Below, piece by piece: positions 31,733 through 34,686 of a stretch of DNA of 34,686 bases. The stretch's first letter is position 1; each line of letters starts with the position of its first letter. Source of the stretch: Gluconacetobacter johannae. GTDB lineage: Bacteria > Pseudomonadota > Alphaproteobacteria > Acetobacterales > Acetobacteraceae. The stretch is from assembly GCF_025994435.1 (NCBI RefSeq), contig NZ_BAQK01000028.1, positions 1 through 34,686 of the forward strand. The letters are read 5' to 3'. The notes under the pieces are model-generated. The model was not told the DNA's origin. It searched no databases and worked only from the letters and a program-made list of their open reading frames with translations. Made by a program: the position numbers and the translations under genes.

Positions 31733-33115
31733 TCAGAACGGACGGCCACCGGGCGGTTTCGCTCCTTTCGGCATGAAAGCGGACATCCCCTGGCGCATGA
31801 GACCCTTCATGCCGAGCTTGTTGATCCGCTTCATCATCGTGGACATGTCGTCGAACTGCTTCAGCAGCCGGTTGATGTCCTGAACACTGGTCCCCGACCC
31901 GGCGGCGATGCGCTTCTTGCGCGACGCCTTGATGATGGCGGGCGTCTTGCGCTCCGCCCGGGTCATCGACGAAATGATGGCCTGGTGACGCTTGAGGACC
32001 GACGTATCGAGGTCCTTGTCGCCCAGCGCCTGCTTGACCTTGCCCATGCCGGGCAGCATGTCGAGAATGCCCGACAGCGACCCCATCTTGGCGATCTGGC
32101 GGATCTGCGCGGCATAATCGTCAAGGTCGAACTGCCCCTTCATCATCTTGAGGGCGATCTTCTCGCTCTCTTCATGATCCAGGGTGTCGGCGGCCTTCTC
32201 CACCAGGCCCGCGATGTCGCCCAGGCCCAGGATGCGGCCGGCCACGCGCTCGGGGTGGAACTCCTCCAGCGCGTCCAGCTTCTCGCCCGAGCCGGTCAGC
32301 TTGATCGGCGCGCCGGTGATGGCGCGCATCGACAGCGCCGCGCCGCCACGGGCGTCGCCGTCCATGCGGGTCATGACCACGCCGGTCACGCCCACGGCCT
32401 CGTTGAAGGCCTTCGCGGTGTTCACCGCGTCCTGGCCGGTCATCGCATCGACGACCAGCAGCGTCTCGGCCGGCTGGGTCTCGGCGCGGATGGCCCGCAC
32501 CTCGTCCATCAGCGCCTCGTCGATCGACAGGCGGCCGGCGGTGTCGAGGATGACGACGTCGAAGCCTTCGCGCCGCCCGGTGTCCATGGCGCGCCGCGCG
32601 ATCTCGACCGGGGTCTGGCCCGGCACGATCGGCAGCGAGGGCACGCCCGCGCGCTCGGCCAGCTGCGCCAGCTGCAACTGCGCGGCCGGGCGCTGGGTGT
32701 CCAGGCTGGCCAGCAGGACCTTCCGGCGCTCGCGCGTGGCCAGGCGCAGGGCGATCTTGCCCGAGGTGGTGGTCTTGCCCGAGCCCTGCAACCCGACCAT
32801 CAGGATCGGCACCGGCGCCACGGCGTTCAGGTTCAGCGGGACGGCGCCCGCGCCGCCCAGCGCGTCGATCAGCGCGTCATTGACGATCTTGGCGACCGCC
32901 TGGCCGGGCGAGATGCTGTCCAGCACCTCGTGCCCCACGGCGCGTTCGCGGACGCGGGTGACGAAGTCCTTGACGACCGGCAGCGCCACGTCGGCGTCCA
33001 GCATCGCCAGACGCACTTCCCGCATCGCCTCGGTCACATCGGCCTCGGACAGCGCCCCCCGCTTGGCGAGGCCGTCGAACACACCGGAGAGCTTGCCTGA
33101 AAGCGCCTCGAACAA
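31733..33115 (-). CDS. ffh: Signal recognition particle protein Ffh
   Basis: 460 residues from a TTG at 33115; the conserved N-terminus LFEALSGKLSGVFDGL begins exactly there and GGGGTGA lies upstream. The longer open frame reaches into the promoter. The G domain has GLQGSGKT at 108-115, DTAGR at 191-195 and TRMDGDARGG. The Met-rich M domain (about 300-435) includes LPGMGK and the SRP-RNA-binding RKKRIAAGSG. Ffh binds signal sequences and 4.5S RNA and docks on FtsY at the inner membrane. Confidence 0.96.
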   Translation of the reverse strand: MFEALSGKLSGVFDGLAKRGALSEADVTEAMREVRLAMLDADVALPVVKDFVTRVRERAVGHEVLDSISPGQAVAKIVNDALIDALGGAGAVPLNLNAVAPVPILMVGLQGSGKTTTSGKIALRLATRERRKVLLASLDTQRPAAQLQLAQLAERAGVPSLPIVPGQTPVEIARRAMDTGRREGFDVVILDTAGRLSIDEALMDEVRAIRAETQPAETLLVVDAMTGQDAVNTAKAFNEAVGVTGVVMTRMDGDARGGAALSMRAITGAPIKLTGSGEKLDALEEFHPERVAGRILGLGDIAGLVEKAADTLDHEESEKIALKMMKGQFDLDDYAAQIRQIAKMGSLSGILDMLPGMGKVKQALGDKDLDTSVLKRHQAIISSMTRAERKTPAIIKASRKKRIAAGSGTSVQDINRLLKQFDDMSTMMKRINKLGMKGLMRQGMSAFMPKGAKPPGGRPF

Positions 33116-33188
33116 AGGACATTCACCCCAAAAGAAGTCGAGCCACTGCGCGAATACTCGCGGAGTGGCGTTCCTGATTTCGGGGGAG

Positions 33189-33217
33189 GCTTTACGCCCC
33201 CTCCCCCCGAGTGTCAA
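33189..33217 (-). promoter_or_regulatory. Promoter of ffh
   Basis: On the minus strand a perfect TTGACA (33212-33217), 17-base very G-rich spacer and TAAAGC (33189-33194). A CCTCCCCC run just downstream is complementary to the spacer, so the -10 sits in the loop of a potential 8-bp dyad (33182-33189 with 33200-33207). Confidence 0.6.
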
Positions 33218-33255
33218 TGATATTGCCTCTCCGCCCTGTCGGCGGCCGGCGAATC

Positions 33256-33287
33256 CGGTCCCGGCGGCCCGAGGGTCGCCGGGACCG
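33256..33287 (-). terminator. Hairpin after the Spy-like gene
   Basis: Perfect 11-bp stem (33256-33266 with 33277-33287), 10-base loop, starting 5 bases after the stop codon. No T-run follows on the minus strand. Confidence 0.45.
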
Positions 33288-33292
33288 ACCGG

Positions 33293-33805
33293 TTATTTCC
33301 CCGCGTCGTCCTCGGCGGGCTTCATCACCTGGTGCATCTGCTCGCGCAACGCGCGGATCTTGTCCTGCCGGGCCTTGGCCTGCGTCAGCTGGGCCGGGGT
33401 CAGGATGTCGTGGATCTTCACCGCGACGTCCAGGCGCTCGGCTTCGCCTTTCTGACGCAGGGCGTCGATCTGCTGGGTCAGCGCCGTCAGCTTCGCCCGG
33501 TCGACCGGCCCCGGCGCCATCAGGATATCCTCGATCTGCCGGTGCAGGGCGCGCACCTGCTGCCAGTCGCCCTTGCGGTCCTTATGCGCCCCTTCGAAGA
33601 CCGCATGGATCTGCTTGCGCTGCGCCGGCGTCAGCTTCAGGCCCGCCAGGAACATCATGCCGCCATGCATGCCGTGCCCGTGGAAGCCGCCATGCATCTC
33701 GCCCCCATGCGGCGGGGGCGGCGGCATGTCCTGCGCCGTGGCCGCGGCGGCGCCGCCCACCAGGGTCGTCAGGACCGTCGCGGCAAGAATCGTTTTTCTG
33801 AACAT
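33293..33805 (-). CDS. Spy/CpxP-like periplasmic protein
   Basis: 170 residues from the ATG at 33805 with GGAGAGA upstream. A signal peptide (1 to about 24) is followed by a Pro/His/Met/Gly-rich stretch (27-50, e.g. HGGEMHGGFHGHGMHGGMM) that could bind copper, nickel or zinc. The rest is a helical Spy/CpxP fold with LTPAQRKQIHAVFEGAHKDR and a second repeat ILTPAQLTQAKARQDKI (LTxxQ motifs). Relatives are ATP-independent chaperones or metal/stress sensors in the periplasm. It lies between phoU and ffh, each gap holding a hairpin, so it is probably its own unit. Confidence 0.88.
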   Translation of the reverse strand: MFRKTILAATVLTTLVGGAAAATAQDMPPPPPHGGEMHGGFHGHGMHGGMMFLAGLKLTPAQRKQIHAVFEGAHKDRKGDWQQVRALHRQIEDILMAPGPVDRAKLTALTQQIDALRQKGEAERLDVAVKIHDILTPAQLTQAKARQDKIRALREQMHQVMKPAEDDAGK

Positions 33806-33830
33806 CGCTGGATCTCTCCACATTCCCTGT

Positions 33831-33847
33831 CCGGGACATCGTCCCGG
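33831..33847. promoter_or_regulatory. Palindrome in the Spy-like gene leader
   Basis: CCGGGAC-ATC-GTCCCGG, perfect 7-bp arms, 26 bases before the ATG. It could be an operator or an mRNA hairpin. Confidence 0.4.
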
Positions 33848-33890
33848 CGTGACAAGAGGAATGTAACCACAGACCCGTGTGAGGAAATCC

Positions 33891-33923
33891 GGCCAATATG
33901 CTACGAAATGTAAGCGATTGGCC
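33891..33923 (-). terminator. Hairpin directly after phoU
   Basis: GGCCAAT (33891-33897) with ATTGGCC (33917-33923), plus an inner bulged stem. It touches the phoU stop codon. The T-run is weak (ATTTCC), so this is a probable rather than certain end of the pst-pho unit. Confidence 0.45.
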
Positions 33924-34628
33924 CTATCCCTTGGGGGCAGCGCCTCCGCCGCGCGGCCGTTCGGCCGGCAGCATCTCGCCGGTGGCGGCGTAATAGACCC
34001 GTTCGGCGATGTTGGTCGCGTGGTCGCCGATCCGCTCCAGGTTCTTGGCGATGAACAGCAGATGCGTGCAGGACCGGATCGTGCGCGGGTCCTCCATCAT
34101 GTAGGTCACCAGTTCGCGGAACATCGCGGTATACAGTTCGTCCACCACCGTGTCGGACTGCCAGACCTCCACCGCGCGGGCGACGTCCTTGCTGGACAGG
34201 GCCTCGATCGTGCGATGCAGGTTTTCCTGCACCAGCCGGCCCATGCTGCGCAGGCCGCCCAGCGGGATCTCGCTGCTCGGCGCCTCGACCTTCAGCGAAC
34301 GCTTGGCGACGCTGGCCGCGTAGTCGCCGATGCGTTCAAGGTCGCCGGTGATCTTCAGCGCGGCCACGATCTCGCGCAGGTCGCCGGCCAGCGGCGCGCG
34401 CAGCGCCAGCAGGCGGATGGCCAGCGCCTCGACATCGCGCTCCAGCGCATCCACCTGCGGGTCCAGCACCTGCGCCTCGTGCGCGGCGGCCACATCGCCG
34501 TCCACGATCGCCAGGACCGCCAGCGCCGTCTGGCGCTCCACGATGCCGCCCATCCGCGTCATCAGGGCGCGGAGCCGCGTCAGTTCCTGCTCGTAGCTGC
34601 TGACGGTGTGCGCGTGTTCGTTTGCCAC
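33924..34628 (-). CDS. phoU: Phosphate-signalling complex protein PhoU
   Basis: 234 residues from the GTG at 34628; GAGGGAG lies at a good distance, whereas a GTG at 34637 would be too close to it. Two three-helix repeats each carry a metal-binding E/DxxxD-type motif: ITGDLERIGDYA and AKNLERIGDHATNIAE. PhoU links the PstSCAB transporter to the PhoR/PhoB system and holds it off when phosphate is plentiful. pstB ends 17 bases upstream, so it is the last gene of the pst operon. Confidence 0.95.
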   Translation of the reverse strand: MANEHAHTVSSYEQELTRLRALMTRMGGIVERQTALAVLAIVDGDVAAAHEAQVLDPQVDALERDVEALAIRLLALRAPLAGDLREIVAALKITGDLERIGDYAASVAKRSLKVEAPSSEIPLGGLRSMGRLVQENLHRTIEALSSKDVARAVEVWQSDTVVDELYTAMFRELVTYMMEDPRTIRSCTHLLFIAKNLERIGDHATNIAERVYYAATGEMLPAERPRGGGAAPKG

Positions 34629-34645
34629 GGTTCCCACTCCCTCGT

Positions 34646-34686
34646 TCAGCCGAAGCGGCCGGTGATGTAATCCTGCGTGCGGCGTT
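34646..34686 (-). CDS. pstB: Phosphate ABC transporter ATPase PstB, last codons only
   Basis: The minus strand reads RTQDYITGRFG followed by TGA, the characteristic C-terminus of PstB. The remainder is outside the window. Position directly before phoU supports the call. Confidence 0.85.
   Translation of the reverse strand, partial: RRTQDYITGRFG

Noticed and set aside
31697..33100. 467-codon plus-strand open frame opposite ffh
   Set aside because: Mirror of ffh codons; no domain and no start signal.
1..34686. CRISPR array, insertion sequence, prophage or defence island
   Set aside because: No regularly spaced repeats, transposase, integrase, phage or defence genes were seen; gene content is housekeeping throughout.

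Overview
The window is a GC-rich, gene-dense chromosomal segment of an alphaproteobacterium, most likely an acetic acid bacterium (Acetobacteraceae, Gluconacetobacter/Komagataeibacter-like). The assignment is inferred from gene content and order: yceD-rpmF-plsX-fabH-ihfA-merR on one strand with a divergent bamE; ffh-rpsP-rimM-trmD-rplS-leuC-leuD-leuB in a row; a MarR/OmpR pair resembling PetP/PetR; a COQ9-family protein; and promoters of the relaxed TTGxxx-N17-TAxxxx type. No integrase, transposase, CRISPR array, phage gene or plasmid gene was found. No stretch above 300 bases lacks a gene. This reads as core chromosome, not an island.

Layout. 1-4211: the end of a metallo-beta-lactamase-fold hydrolase, a secreted S10 carboxypeptidase, then (minus strand) an EamA-type transporter behind an acetoin/diacetyl reductase-like SDR. 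4428-9478 (minus): a terminator, elongation factor G, ribosomal protein L28, a small unknown protein and an Atm1-type ABC exporter. 9620-14305 (plus): a Nudix-fold protein overlapping a DUF3574 lipoprotein, oligopeptidase B and an AI-2E-family membrane protein. 14354-18779 (minus): tRNA-Pro(GGG), MerR regulator, IHF alpha, FabH, PlsX, L32 and a DUF177 protein. 18915-19508 (plus): BamE-like lipoprotein. 19521-23396 (minus): histidine kinase, OmpR-type regulator, MarR/PetP-type regulator, COQ9 protein and peptide deformylase. 23665-23868 (plus): ribosomal protein S21 with a bidirectional terminator. 23954-26065 (minus): exported prolyl oligopeptidase. 26242-33115 (minus): leuBDC, rplS, trmD, rimM, rpsP and ffh. 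33293-34686 (minus): a Spy/CpxP-like periplasmic protein, phoU and the last codons of pstB.

How the genes work together. Most encode translation and its quality control (fusA, rpmB, rpmF, rpsU, rpsP, rplS, trmD, rimM, def, tRNA-Pro), protein targeting and envelope assembly (ffh, bamE, spy-like), fatty acid/phospholipid initiation (fabH, plsX), leucine synthesis (leuCDB) and phosphate control (pstB-phoU). The def-coq9-marR-ompR-kinase run may couple quinone biology to a two-component system.

The most interesting signals are at the nucleotide level: a promoter that would make ihfA nearly leaderless beside an IHF-like site; a tRNA-Pro precursor whose 5' leader and 3' trailer are perfectly complementary over 11 bases; a block of four hairpins between leuB and the next peptidase; and several structured leaders. 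I found no convincing new multi-gene system.
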